From Tsukamurella sp. TY48 (GTDB lineage Bacteria; Actinomycetota; Actinomycetes; Mycobacteriales; Mycobacteriaceae): a DNA stretch of 64,000 nt. The position numbers and the translations under genes were made by a program. Below, piece after piece: positions 9,169-17,480 of the stretch (positions are counted from its first letter, which is position 1; every line of letters begins with the position of its first letter). The notes under the pieces were generated by a model, which saw only the letters and a program-made list of their open reading frames with translations, ran no database searches and was not told where the DNA came from. The stretch covers positions 1,240,001 to 1,304,000 of the forward strand of contig NZ_BPMV01000001.1 of the NCBI RefSeq assembly GCF_019656655.1, read 5' to 3'.

Positions 9169-10363
9169 CGGCGTTCTCCCCTTCCTCGGCGTCGATCGCG
9201 GCGAACACCCGGCGGGCCACGCCGAAGGCTGCATTGGCCGCGGGCACCCCGCAGTAGATCGCGCTCTGCATGAGCACCGCCTCGATCTCGTCGCGGCCCA
9301 AGCCGTTGCGGAGCGCGGCGCGCACGTGCATGGCGAATTCGTTCCAGTGCCCCAGCGCCAGCAGCGCGGTGAGCACCGCGATGGAGCGCTCGCGCCGGGT
9401 CAGCTCGGTGCCGGTCCACACATCGCCCCAGGCGGTCCGGGTGATGAATTCCTGGAAACCGGAGCCGAATCCCGTCACCGTGGCGCGGTCCACGTGGGCG
9501 TCGCCGAGCACCTGCCGGCGCACCGCCATACCTGCGTCGTACCGCTGCCGGGAGGTGACCGTGGCCGTCCGCACCGCGCGGGCGGTCGCCGCCGCGCAGT
9601 GATCCGCCAGCACATCGGCCAGCCGTCGCGGCGCCTCGACGGGTGCGAGATGCGCGACACCGGGGAGCACCTCGTGGCGCCCCTCCGGGACCGCCTCGGC
9701 CAGGGCCCGCACATCCTGCGGAGGACACACCACATCGAGATCACCGCCGACGGCGAGGAACGGAACCGTCAACGAGGGCAGCCGATCCCGGACGTCGTAG
9801 CCGGCCAACGCCTCGCAGACCGCCGCGTATCCGTCGCCGCTCACGCGGGCCAATCCCGCGAACAGATCCTCGGCGACGCCGGGTGAGCGGTCGAGGAAAT
9901 CGCTGGCGAGCCAGCGCTGCCTCGCCCCGGGGACCATCGCCGCCGTGCCCTGTGCGCGCACCGTCGCCGCCCGGTCGCGCCATGGGCCGGGGTCGCCGAA
10001 CCGGGCCGCGCTGCACACCATGGCCAGCGACCGCACGCGGTCGGCGGCGCGCAAGGCGAGCTCGGCGCCCACGGCGCCGCCCACCGAATCGCCCGCGTAG
10101 TGGAAGGCCGCACCGGGGTCGTGGGCGTCGACGAGCGCCACCACCGCATCGGCCAACTCCCCCAGGTCGAATCCGCCGCGGGGGGAGGGTGATCCGCCGT
10201 GGCCCGGAAGGTCCCAGGCCAGAACGTCGTACCGGTCACCGAGCAGCTCGGCGACCGCCTCCCAGATCACCGCGCTCGTTCCCAGCGAGGGGCCGAGCAC
10301 CAGCATCTCGCGGCGGCCCGGCGGCCGGCTCGTGAAGGACGTGGCCACCAGCTGCGGGATCAT
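9161..10363 (-). CDS. pcaL: PcaL: fused 3-oxoadipate enol-lactonase and 4-carboxymuconolactone decarboxylase
   Basis: A 400-residue fusion doing two successive steps. Residues 1-260 are an alpha/beta-hydrolase enol-lactonase (PcaD) with nucleophile Ser93 in GDSVG, Asp210 and His238 (GVAHLAPVEAP). Residues about 272-395 are carboxymuconolactone decarboxylase (PcaC), beginning RYDAGMAVRRQVLG and containing the AhpD-like helices ALGHWNEFAMHVRAA. Actinobacteria commonly have this fusion where proteobacteria have two genes. ATGA overlap with pcaB and 8-bp overlap with pcaF keep it in the operon. Confidence 0.95.
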   Translation of the reverse strand: MIPQLVATSFTSRPPGRREMLVLGPSLGTSAVIWEAVAELLGDRYDVLAWDLPGHGGSPSPRGGFDLGELADAVVALVDAHDPGAAFHYAGDSVGGAVGAELALRAADRVRSLAMVCSAARFGDPGPWRDRAATVRAQGTAAMVPGARQRWLASDFLDRSPGVAEDLFAGLARVSGDGYAAVCEALAGYDVRDRLPSLTVPFLAVGGDLDVVCPPQDVRALAEAVPEGRHEVLPGVAHLAPVEAPRRLADVLADHCAAATARAVRTATVTSRQRYDAGMAVRRQVLGDAHVDRATVTGFGSGFQEFITRTAWGDVWTGTELTRRERSIAVLTALLALGHWNEFAMHVRAALRNGLGRDEIEAVLMQSAIYCGVPAANAAFGVARRVFAAIDAEEGENADG

Positions 10364-11700
10364 CGCCCCTCCCCGTTCGTCTCGGGCCGCTGCCCGGCGG
10401 CGTGCGCCCGCTGCGGCGCGGTGCCCAGGTAGCCGTCCACGGCGAGCAGATCGTCGAGCTCCCCGACGGTGAGATCGGGGACGGCGACGGCGATCCGGTC
10501 ACGCAGCACTGCGGCACGACTGCCCGCGGGCGCCGCCACCGCGGCGTCGATCGCCTCCTGGACGGCGGCGCGACCGCCCATCGCCCGGCCGGCCAGCGTG
10601 ATCATCAGCCGCTCGGACACCAGCAGCGGGGCCGCACCGCTCACACGCTCGGCCATCCGTTCCGGGAACACCCGCAGGTGCTCACACAGTTCGCGCAAGC
10701 TCACCGCGGCGCCGAGGGCGAGCCGCAACAGGCTCCGCAGGGCCGGCCACTCGGCGTGCCAGGCCCCGGTGGAGCGCTCGTCCTCGGCCAGGCCCGCCGC
10801 CAGTTGAAGCACTCCCGCATGGCCGGGCGCTGAGATCGCCGCGGATCGGATCACCACCGAGAGAACAGGATTGCGCTTGTGCGGCATCGTGGATGAGCCG
10901 CCGCGGGCGAGAGCGGACTCCGCCAACTCGCCCACCTCGGGACGGCTCGCGAAGATCACATCGTTCGCGATCCGCCCGGCGGCGGCGCACACCGCCGCGA
11001 ACGCATCGCCCACTTCCACCACGGGTCCGCGCGAGGTGTGCCAGGGCTCGGACGTCGACAGCCCCAGCTGCCGCGCCCACTCCGCGCCGGCCTGGACGGG
11101 ATCCACGCCGATCGCCAGGACCGCGGCGTTCGTCCCGGCGGCCCCGCCGAATTGCACGGGGGTCGCAGCGGAGGCCAGCCGGCGCGCCGCACCGTCGATC
11201 CCCTGCCGCCAGCCGGCGGCCTTCGCCCCGAAGGTGATCGGCACGGCGTACTGGCCCAACGTACGTCCCACCTGGGGTGTCTGCGCGTACTGCTCCGCCA
11301 ACCGCGCCAGCGCCGCGGCAGCCCCATCGAGCTCCTCGGCGATCTCGCCGGCCACGCGGCGCGCGAGCATCATCAGCGCCGTGTCCAGGACGTCCTGGCT
11401 GGTGAGCCCGCGGTGCACCGGCATCGCCGTTCCGAGGTGCTGCCGGAGCTCGGCGACCAGGGGGATCACCGGGTTGCCGCCGGAGCGGGCCGCGCTCGCC
11501 AGGCGCGCGGGATCGAAGGCCCCCGCCGCCCGCCGGTCCGCGACGGCCAGCGCGGCCGCCCGTTCCGATTCCACACCGTCGAGCACGCCGATCCACGCGA
11601 GCTCCGCCTCCAGCAGCGCCCCGACTACGGCGGTGTCATCGGTGGCCGCGCAGGCACGGCCCGCCGCAACGGTTTCCAGCAGACCGAAGTCGCCCGTCAT
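10360..11700 (-). CDS. pcaB: 3-carboxy-cis,cis-muconate cycloisomerase
   Basis: A 446-residue enzyme of the fumarase/aspartase superfamily that lactonises 3-carboxymuconate, the product of PcaHG. The family signature GGSSTMPHKRNPVLS is near residue 250, and the earlier superfamily block GLTSQDVLDTALML-like is present as GLTSQDVLDTALMM near residue 95. The open frame runs further upstream, but the ATG at 11700 forms an ATGA overlap with pcaG and gives the standard length. The C-terminal tail after LLAVDGYLG is short and basic. Confidence 0.94.
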   Translation of the reverse strand: MTGDFGLLETVAAGRACAATDDTAVVGALLEAELAWIGVLDGVESERAAALAVADRRAAGAFDPARLASAARSGGNPVIPLVAELRQHLGTAMPVHRGLTSQDVLDTALMMLARRVAGEIAEELDGAAAALARLAEQYAQTPQVGRTLGQYAVPITFGAKAAGWRQGIDGAARRLASAATPVQFGGAAGTNAAVLAIGVDPVQAGAEWARQLGLSTSEPWHTSRGPVVEVGDAFAAVCAAAGRIANDVIFASRPEVGELAESALARGGSSTMPHKRNPVLSVVIRSAAISAPGHAGVLQLAAGLAEDERSTGAWHAEWPALRSLLRLALGAAVSLRELCEHLRVFPERMAERVSGAAPLLVSERLMITLAGRAMGGRAAVQEAIDAAVAAPAGSRAAVLRDRIAVAVPDLTVGELDDLLAVDGYLGTAPQRAHAAGQRPETNGEGR

Positions 11701-12299
11701 CGCGCACCCCCCGCGCCGTCGAAGTCGAGGAAGACCGTTTCCCCATCGCCCTGCAACCGGATGTCCCAGCGGAGGGAGCCGTCGTCGTCGCGCTGGGCGA
11801 TCAGTGTGTCCCGCCGATCGGCGGGCAGCGAGGCCAGCAGCGGATCGGCCGCGAGAGCGGTGGCGGCCTCCGGCGGATAGACCCGGGTGAACAACCCGGC
11901 GAGCAGGCCCCGGGCGAACACCGCGACCGAGATGAACGGCGCGGCACCGGAACGCGCCGGACCCGGCTCCACCGTGGTGAAGGAGTACCGGCCCGTGTGC
12001 CCGGTGGCGGTGCGACCCCACCCCGCGAAGTCGTGTGGATCGCGGGTCCAGCCCTGCAGTGAGTGATCGTCACGCGGGATGAGCGCCGCCGGCCGCGCGG
12101 GGCGGCCCTCCTCGTCGGGCTGCCAGATCTCCAGCAGACAGTCCGGGACGGGATCGCCGGCACCGTCGAAAACGGTGCCGCACAGCCGGATCGCCCGGCG
12201 ATGGCCGGGCGCGATGAGATGTTCGGCACCGGGGAGCGAGAGCCCGTAGCCGAAGAAGGGGCCGATGGTCTGGTCGGGAGTGCGCGACTGCGGGGTCAC
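11697..12299 (-). CDS. pcaG: protocatechuate 3,4-dioxygenase, alpha subunit
   Basis: A 200-residue intradiol dioxygenase alpha subunit beginning TPQSRTPDQTIGPFFGYGL, typical of PcaG. It has the beta-sandwich core (LEIWQPDEEG, GWGRTATGHTGRYSFTTVEPG) but lacks the HIH iron motif, as expected for the non-catalytic subunit. It ring-opens protocatechuate together with PcaH. The GTG start at 12299 overlaps the pcaH stop as GTGA. Confidence 0.94.
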   Translation of the reverse strand: MTPQSRTPDQTIGPFFGYGLSLPGAEHLIAPGHRRAIRLCGTVFDGAGDPVPDCLLEIWQPDEEGRPARPAALIPRDDHSLQGWTRDPHDFAGWGRTATGHTGRYSFTTVEPGPARSGAAPFISVAVFARGLLAGLFTRVYPPEAATALAADPLLASLPADRRDTLIAQRDDDGSLRWDIRLQGDGETVFLDFDGAGGAR

Positions 12300-13063
12300 C
12301 GGTCCGCACCCCCGAAGGCCTCGTTTTCGGTCCAGGTCCGGGCGGAGCCTGCGAGCACGATGTCCCAGCGGTATCCGAGCGACCACTCGGGCGCGCTCGA
12401 CTCGTGGTGGTAGTCCGCGACCAGCCGGTCGCGGGCGGCCGGGTCGACGATGGACTGGCAGATGGGGTCGTAGGCGATCAGTGGGTCTCCCGGGAAGTAC
12501 ATCTGGGTGATCAGCCGCTGCGTGAAATCGGTACCGAACAGGCTGAAGTGGATGTGCGCCGGCCGCCACGCGTTGCGGTGATTCCGCCAGGGATAGGCGC
12601 CCGGTTTGATGGTGGTGAACCGGTACGAGCCGTCCGGACCGGTGAGGCAGCGGCCGACCCCGGTGAAGTTCGGATCGATCGGAGCGGGGTGCTGGTCCCG
12701 CTTGTGCACGTAACGGCCCGAGGCATTGGCCTGCCAGATCTCGACGAGTTGGCCCGCGACCGGGCGGCCCGCACCGTCGAGCACGCGGCCGGACACCGTG
12801 ATCCGTTCGCCCAGCGGCTCGCCGCCGTGCTGCACGGTGAGATCGGACTCGAGCGGATGCACATCCTGCTGCCCGAACACCGGGGACAGCATCTCCACGC
12901 CCTCGGGGTCCGCGGGCTGCAGCCGCTTGGTGGGATGCCGCAGCAGCGAGCTGCGGTAGGGCGGATAGTCGCGCCGCGCGGTGCCCTCCGGCGCCGAACC
13001 GGCGAGATACGCCGCGCTCAGCTGCGCGATCTCCGCACTGATGGCCTGCTGGTCATCGCCCAC
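12296..13063 (-). CDS. pcaH: protocatechuate 3,4-dioxygenase, beta subunit
   Basis: A 255-residue iron-binding catalytic subunit. The non-haem Fe(III) ligands are visible: Tyr in GRYVHKRDQHPAP, Tyr in KPGAYPWRNH, and the two His of RPAHIHFS. The open frame extends to 13123, but the GTG at 13063 has AGGAG 5 nt upstream and gives the usual N-terminus MGDDQQAISAEIAQL. It is the first gene of the pcaHGBLFIJ-R operon, and a promoter with two operator-like repeats lies just upstream. Confidence 0.94.
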   Translation of the reverse strand: MGDDQQAISAEIAQLSAAYLAGSAPEGTARRDYPPYRSSLLRHPTKRLQPADPEGVEMLSPVFGQQDVHPLESDLTVQHGGEPLGERITVSGRVLDGAGRPVAGQLVEIWQANASGRYVHKRDQHPAPIDPNFTGVGRCLTGPDGSYRFTTIKPGAYPWRNHRNAWRPAHIHFSLFGTDFTQRLITQMYFPGDPLIAYDPICQSIVDPAARDRLVADYHHESSAPEWSLGYRWDIVLAGSARTWTENEAFGGADR

Positions 13064-13093
13064 GCTCACTCCTGCCGTCGTCGTGTGACCGCA

Positions 13094-13141
13094 ATCATAG
13101 CGCGTGTTCGCATATCGAATCAATGTTCATTCTACGAACAC
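13094..13141 (-). promoter_or_regulatory. pca operon promoter with two abutting PcaR-type operators
   Basis: On the minus strand two 19-bp repeats lie head to tail: one at 13123-13141 (GTGTTCG-N5-TGAACAT) and one at 13104-13122 (TGATTCG-N5-CGAACAC), same 7-5-7 spacing as the perfect copy before the transporter. A -35 TTGATT (13118-13123) overlaps the junction, and -10 TATGAT is at 13094-13099 after 18 nt. The predicted message starts near 13087, about 24 nt before the pcaH GTG. Confidence 0.65.
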
Positions 13142-13143
13142 AG

Positions 13144-13773
13144 TCAGCGAGTGACGGCCGAGCGCACCCCCAGCGCGACCATGACCACACCGCCGAGGCC
13201 GGTGATCCGGCGCCGGAACCGCTGCACGTCGACCCGGCGGCGCATCGCGGTGACCACGCCGCCCCACAGCACCAGCCACGCCGAGGCCACCACGGCATGG
13301 GCCAGCCACAGCCACAGCAACTGCGGAGCGACCGGCGACCCCGGATCGAGGAACTGCGGCGCCAGCGTGAGATACACCGCGGCCGCCTTCGGATTGAGCA
13401 CGTTCCCCAGGTAGCCCTGCACGACATCGCCGCCCCGGCGCCAGGGCAACCGGGTGGGCGCGGGCGCCGCCGGCGCATCCCGCAGCGCGGCCCGGATCAT
13501 CCACAGTCCCAGCCCCACCAGGTAGGCGGCACCGATCAGCTTCACCACGAGAAAGGCCTCGGCGGAGTGCATCACGACCGCCGACAGTCCCGCCGCCGCG
13601 AGCGCCGCGTGGGTGAGCAGCCCCAGCACCGTCCCGAGGATCACACCGCCGGCGGCCCGCGGCCCCGAGGTGAGCGCCCGGTCGGTGACCAGCGCGAAGC
13701 TCACCCCCGGCGTCAGACAGATCGGCAGCACCGCGAGCCCGAAACCGGCGGCGGCGAGGAGCGGCGAGGGCAC
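13144..13773 (-). CDS. LysE/RhtB-family exporter
   Basis: A 209-residue membrane protein with about six segments and the family N-terminus LPICLTPGVSFALVTDRAL and mid-protein GYLGNVLNPKAAAVYLTL. The family exports amino acids or related small molecules; the substrate is unknown. The GTG start has a TACCCT box 6 nt upstream and also a GAGGGG purine run directly before it, so either leaderless or SD-led initiation is possible. It lies 4 bp after the PadR gene and probably shares its transcript. Confidence 0.82.
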   Translation of the reverse strand: MPSPLLAAAGFGLAVLPICLTPGVSFALVTDRALTSGPRAAGGVILGTVLGLLTHAALAAAGLSAVVMHSAEAFLVVKLIGAAYLVGLGLWMIRAALRDAPAAPAPTRLPWRRGGDVVQGYLGNVLNPKAAAVYLTLAPQFLDPGSPVAPQLLWLWLAHAVVASAWLVLWGGVVTAMRRRVDVQRFRRRITGLGGVVMVALGVRSAVTR

Positions 13774-13777
13774 CCCC

Positions 13778-14335
13778 TCAGGGTAGGCGCGCTTCGAGCA
13801 CCGGCAGCGCCAGATCGAACCAGTCGAGGTTCTCCCGCTCGAACCGCAGGCCCCGCACCAGCGTCAGATAGGGCCCACCCAGCCGCTGGTCCGCCAGCAG
13901 CTCCGGCTCCGTGCGGCCGTCCAGCCAGCGCGCCCGCACCCGTTCGTAGTGCGCCAGCTTCGCGGCCGCGGCCGCGCGTCGCGCGCGCAGGTTCGCACAG
14001 ACGGCCGCCACATCACCGGCCTCGACACCCTGCACCATCACCAGGAAGTCGTCGCGGATCGCCATCGGTTTCGGCGACCGCTCACTGAAGGCCGCGAGCT
14101 CGGCGCGCCCCTCGGCGGTCACCCGGAAGACGCGCTTGTTCGGCCGCTTCTCCTGTTCGACGGTGCGCGCCACGATCGCACCGTCGGATTCCATCCGGTC
14201 CAGCTCGCGGTACAGCTGCTGCGGTGTGGCGGTCCAGAAATTGGCGCGGGCACCGTCGAACTCCTTGGTCAGGTCGTACCCCGAGGCCTCCTCGACCACG
14301 AGGAGGGTCGCGAGGATCGCGTGCCGCAGTGCCAT
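13778..14335 (-). CDS. PadR-family transcriptional regulator
   Basis: A 185-residue PadR-family regulator: N-terminal winged helix (MALRHAILATLLVVEEASGYDLTKEF style start, then TPQQLYRELDRMESDGAIVAR) followed by a long dimerising C-terminal helical domain (Vir_act_alpha_C type). The ATG at 14335 gives the typical start and has AAGGTGA upstream; the longer frame to 14416 does not. It is divergent from the NTF2-like gene, with an inverted repeat between them, so it likely controls that gene and the exporter downstream. Confidence 0.88.
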   Translation of the reverse strand: MALRHAILATLLVVEEASGYDLTKEFDGARANFWTATPQQLYRELDRMESDGAIVARTVEQEKRPNKRVFRVTAEGRAELAAFSERSPKPMAIRDDFLVMVQGVEAGDVAAVCANLRARRAAAAAKLAHYERVRARWLDGRTEPELLADQRLGGPYLTLVRGLRFERENLDWFDLALPVLEARLP

Positions 14336-14404
14336 GCAGTTCACCTTATTCACCGAGTTGCCTATCCGAGCCTGGACACCGCAGGCCGCGCATCGCATAC
14401 TCGA

Positions 14405-14426
14405 CCTAGTCAACAAATTTACTAGG
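14405..14426. promoter_or_regulatory. inverted repeat between padR and the NTF2-like gene
   Basis: CCTAGT and ACTAGG are separated by an AT-rich 10-nt spacer and lie directly before the NTF2-like start, overlapping its AGGAGG ribosome site. A PadR dimer bound here would block the plus-strand gene. Assignment to the adjacent regulator is inferred. Confidence 0.45.
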
Positions 14427-14433
14427 AGGAGTC

Positions 14434-14874
14434 ATGCAGGAGTTCCGCGACGCCGTGCTCGCGAAGGATCCCGAGGCGATGGAGCGCACGCTGGCCGACG
14501 ATGTGCGATTCACCAGCCCCGTGGCCTTCAAGCCCTACGAGGGGCGGCACATCACCGCCGCGATCCTGCGCGGCGTGCTGCGCGTGATGGGCGGCGACGA
14601 CTTCCGCTACGAGCGCGAGATCACCAGCCCCGACGGTCGCGACCACGCGCTCGTCTTCCGGACCACGCTCGACGGCAAAGAAGTGAACGGCTGCGACTTC
14701 CTGCACCTCAACGACGAGGGCAAGATCGACGACTTCGTGGTGATGGTGCGGCCGCTCTCGGCCGCGCAGGCCCTCTCCGCCGCGATGGCCGCGCAGTTCG
14801 AGCAGATCGCCGCCGAGGCCACCGCCGCGGCGCAGGCGGAAGCCGCACAGCAGGGCGCCGCGACGCGGAGCTGA
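14434..14874 (+). CDS. NTF2-like (SnoaL-type) protein
   Basis: A 146-residue small alpha+beta protein of the nuclear transport factor 2 superfamily: N-terminal helix with MERTLADDVRFTSPV, then PYEGRHITAAILRGV and the curved sheet ending DFLHLNDEGKIDDFVVMVRP. The C-terminal 35 residues are an Ala/Gln-rich helix. Such folds serve as isomerases, small-ligand binders or dehydratases; no specific activity can be assigned. A strong AGGAGG site precedes the ATG. It is the likely target of the divergent PadR regulator, perhaps in a stress or solute response with the LysE exporter. Confidence 0.75.
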   Translation: MQEFRDAVLAKDPEAMERTLADDVRFTSPVAFKPYEGRHITAAILRGVLRVMGGDDFRYEREITSPDGRDHALVFRTTLDGKEVNGCDFLHLNDEGKIDDFVVMVRPLSAAQALSAAMAAQFEQIAAEATAAAQAEAAQQGAATRS

Positions 14875-14884
14875 CCCGGCCGGT

Positions 14885-14938
14885 TTGGCGGATGCGCCCG
14901 GCGCGACTACTATTGACAACGATTTCCATTGCTGTCAA
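14885..14938 (+). promoter_or_regulatory. znu promoter with Zur-type box
   Basis: A -35 TTGGCG (14885-14890) and -10 TACTAT (14908-14913) are 17 nt apart. Overlapping the predicted start of transcription is a 26-bp inverted repeat (14913-14938) with outer arms TTGACA/TGTCAA and a core CGATTTCCATTG, close to the actinobacterial Zur box. Zinc-bound Zur would repress znuACB here. No zur gene is in the window. Confidence 0.65.
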
Positions 14939-14949
14939 GAGGAGCACCC

Positions 14950-15846
14950 GTGCGCATCCGCAACCGCCTGGCCCAGGCCGTCGCCGCCACCGCCGTCGCG
15001 ACCCTGACCCTCACGGCGTGCGGGTCGGCATCGTCGGAGCCCGGCGACGGTAAGCCGTCGGTCGTGGCCTCCACCGACGTCTACGGCGCCATCGCCAAGG
15101 CCGTCGCGGGCGACCACGCCACCGTCACCTCACTGTTCTCCAACCCCACCGGCGACCCCCACGAGTTCGAGCCCTCCGCGCAGGACACGCTCGCGGTCAA
15201 GCGCGCCGCGGTGATCGTCTACAACGGCGGCCACTACGACGCCTACATCGAGAAGGCCGCCGACGGCGCCTCGGGCACCAAGGTGGACGCCGTCTCGCAG
15301 CAGGACCCCAAGGGCGAGAACGAGCACGTCTTCTACGACCTGCCCACCATGCAGAAGGTGGCCACCGCGGTGGCGAAGGCGCTGTCCGAGAAGGACTCCG
15401 CCAACAAGGCCGACTACGAGAGCAAGGCCGCCGCGTTCAACGGACGGCTCGACGGCGTGATCGACCGGGCCCGCGAGATCGGCCGCGCCAACCCCGGCGC
15501 CAAGGTGGCCGCCACCGAGCCCGTCGCCGGCTACCTGCTGGCCCTGGCCGGCCTCACCGACGCCACCCCGCCCCGGTACACCGCCGCCATCGAATCGGGC
15601 ACCGACCCGGCCCCCGCCGACATCGCCGCCGCCACCGCCCTGGTGACCGGCAAGCAGGTGCGCGCCGTGGTGCTCAACGCCCAGACCGAGAGCCCCGTGA
15701 CCACCGCCTTCGCGAACTCCGCGCAGAGCGCCGGGGTGCCCGTCGTGCGGATCACCGAGTCGCTGCCCGAGGGCGTCGACGACTACGCCGACTGGCAGGC
15801 CGCGAACGTGACCACACTCGCCGACGCCCTCAAGCCGCGCCCGTGA
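14950..15846 (+). CDS. znuA: zinc ABC transporter, substrate-binding lipoprotein
   Basis: A 298-residue cluster 9 metal-binding protein. A signal peptide ends in the lipobox LTAC, so it is lipid-anchored outside the membrane. Metal-ligand regions are visible: the His in NPTGDPHEFEPSAQD, the His of NGGHYDAYI and ENEHVFYDL, with Glu in ATEPVAGYL. It lacks the long His-rich loop of many ZnuA proteins, so manganese cannot be fully excluded, but the Zur-like box supports zinc. The GTG at 14950 follows AGAGGAG and is preferred to the upstream frame. GTGA overlap with znuC. Confidence 0.88.
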   Translation: MRIRNRLAQAVAATAVATLTLTACGSASSEPGDGKPSVVASTDVYGAIAKAVAGDHATVTSLFSNPTGDPHEFEPSAQDTLAVKRAAVIVYNGGHYDAYIEKAADGASGTKVDAVSQQDPKGENEHVFYDLPTMQKVATAVAKALSEKDSANKADYESKAAAFNGRLDGVIDRAREIGRANPGAKVAATEPVAGYLLALAGLTDATPPRYTAAIESGTDPAPADIAAATALVTGKQVRAVVLNAQTESPVTTAFANSAQSAGVPVVRITESLPEGVDDYADWQAANVTTLADALKPRP

Positions 15847-16586
15847 CGCAGCCCGTCGTCAGCCTGCGCGGCGCCGCGCTGGCCTACCAGGACCGCACCC
15901 TGTGGGACGGCCTCGACCTCGACATCGCCCCCGGCGAGTTCGTCGCGGTGCTCGGCCCCAACGGCGCCGGCAAGACCTCCCTGCTCCGGGTGCTGCTCGG
16001 CCAGACCCCGCTGTCGGCCGGCACCGTCGACGTGCGGGGCCGCCTCGGCTACATCCCGCAGCAGCGCGCCCTCGACGCCGCGGTGCCCCTGCGCGGCCGG
16101 GACCTGGTGGGCCTCGGCTACGACGGTGCCTCCTGGGGCATCGGCCTGCGCCGCCGGGCGCAGCGACGGTCCGCCGTGGACGCCGCCCTCGCCCAGGTGG
16201 ACGCCCAGCCCTTCGCCGACGCCCCCGTCGGCTCACTGAGCGGCGGTGAGCAGCAACGACTCCGGGTGGCCCAGGCCCTGGCCTCCGACCCCGCCGTCCT
16301 GCTGTGCGACGAGCCGCTGCTCTCCCTCGACCCCGGCCACCAACAGCTCGCCGTCGCGCTCATCGAGCGCCGCCGCCGCGAACACGACACCGCCGTGCTC
16401 TTCGTGACCCACGAGATCAACCCCGTCCTGCCGCACTGCGACCGGGTGCTGTACCTGGTGGACGGGCGGTTCGAGATCGGCGCCACCGCCGACGTGATGA
16501 CCACCGAGACGCTGAGCCGGCTGTACCAGGCCCCGGTGGACGTGCTGCACGTGCGCGACCGCCTCGTCGTGGTGGGGGGCGAATGA
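15843..16586 (+). CDS. znuC: zinc ABC transporter, ATPase
   Basis: A 247-residue ABC ATPase. Walker A GPNGAGKT is at residues 38-45, the Q-loop Gln in IPQQR, signature LSGGEQQR at 132-139, Walker B VLLCDE at 152-157, and the switch His in VTHEINP. It powers metal uptake with ZnuA and ZnuB. The Walker B aspartate is preceded by Cys where most have a small hydrophobic residue, which is tolerated in this family. Four-base stop-start overlaps link it on both sides. Confidence 0.92.
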   Translation: MTQPVVSLRGAALAYQDRTLWDGLDLDIAPGEFVAVLGPNGAGKTSLLRVLLGQTPLSAGTVDVRGRLGYIPQQRALDAAVPLRGRDLVGLGYDGASWGIGLRRRAQRRSAVDAALAQVDAQPFADAPVGSLSGGEQQRLRVAQALASDPAVLLCDEPLLSLDPGHQQLAVALIERRRREHDTAVLFVTHEINPVLPHCDRVLYLVDGRFEIGATADVMTTETLSRLYQAPVDVLHVRDRLVVVGGE

Positions 16587-17470
16587 TGGACCGCCTGCGC
16601 CACTTCTTCGACTTCGCCGTCACGGCCGATCTGCTGGCCCAGCCCTTCGTGCAGCAGGCCCTGCTCGCCGCCGCACTGCTCGCGGTTCTCGCCGGAATCA
16701 TGGGCCCGCTCATCGTGTCCCGGCAGATGGCCTTCAGCGTGCACGGGACCTCCGAGCTGTCGCTGACGGGCGCGTCCTTCGCCCTGCTCATGGGATGGAG
16801 CGTCGGCTCGGGTGCGCTGGCCGGCGCGCTCATCGCCGGCCTGCTGTTCGGCCTGCTCGGCGTGTACGCCCGCGAACGGGACTCCGTGATCGGCGTGATC
16901 ATGTCCTTCGGCCTCGGCCTGTCGGTGCTGTTCCTGGCGCTGTACCCGGGCCGCCAGGGCACCGCTTTCGCGCTGCTCACCGGCCAGATCGTGGCCGTCG
17001 GCATGTCCGGCGTGAAGCTCATGGCGATCACCACGGTGGTCGTCCTGGCGATCCTCGCCGTGATCTACCGCCCGCTGCTGTTCCTCTCCACGGACCCCGA
17101 TGTGGCCGCGGCCCGCGGCGTCCCCACGAAGACGCTGTCGGTGGTCTTCGCGATGCTCGTCGGTGCCGCCGCCGCCCAGGGGGTGCAGATCGTGGGCGCG
17201 CTCCTGGTGATGAGCCTGCTCATCACGCCCGCCGCAGCCGCCGCCCGGGTCACGAGCTCGCCGGGCAAGGCCACGCTGCTGTCGCTGGCGTTCGCGATGA
17301 CCGCCGCGGTCGGCGGCATCGTGCTCTCGCTCGCCCCGGCGCTGCCCGTCTCGGTCTTCGTCACCTCGATCTCCTTCCTGATCTACGTGATCTGCAGGAT
17401 CGTCGGGCAGCGGGGCAGGCGGGGCACCGAAGCGGCCGAGGTCGTCCACGACCACCGGCACGCGCACTAG
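16583..17470 (+). CDS. znuB: zinc ABC transporter, permease
   Basis: A 295-residue cluster 9 (ABC-3) permease with about eight membrane segments and the family stretch AFSVHGTSELSLTGASFALL near residue 50. It forms the channel for the ZnuABC complex. The C-terminus carries a His-rich tail (VVHDHRHAH) on the cytoplasmic side that could bind metal. The ATG at 16583 overlaps the znuC stop as ATGA. Confidence 0.9.
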   Translation: MMDRLRHFFDFAVTADLLAQPFVQQALLAAALLAVLAGIMGPLIVSRQMAFSVHGTSELSLTGASFALLMGWSVGSGALAGALIAGLLFGLLGVYARERDSVIGVIMSFGLGLSVLFLALYPGRQGTAFALLTGQIVAVGMSGVKLMAITTVVVLAILAVIYRPLLFLSTDPDVAAARGVPTKTLSVVFAMLVGAAAAQGVQIVGALLVMSLLITPAAAAARVTSSPGKATLLSLAFAMTAAVGGIVLSLAPALPVSVFVTSISFLIYVICRIVGQRGRRGTEAAEVVHDHRHAH

Positions 17471-17480
17471 CCTGGACCGC

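Noticed and set aside
12296-13123. pcaH starting at 13123
   Set aside because: This start lies inside the operator repeats, and a GTG with AGGAG at 13063 gives the normal protein.
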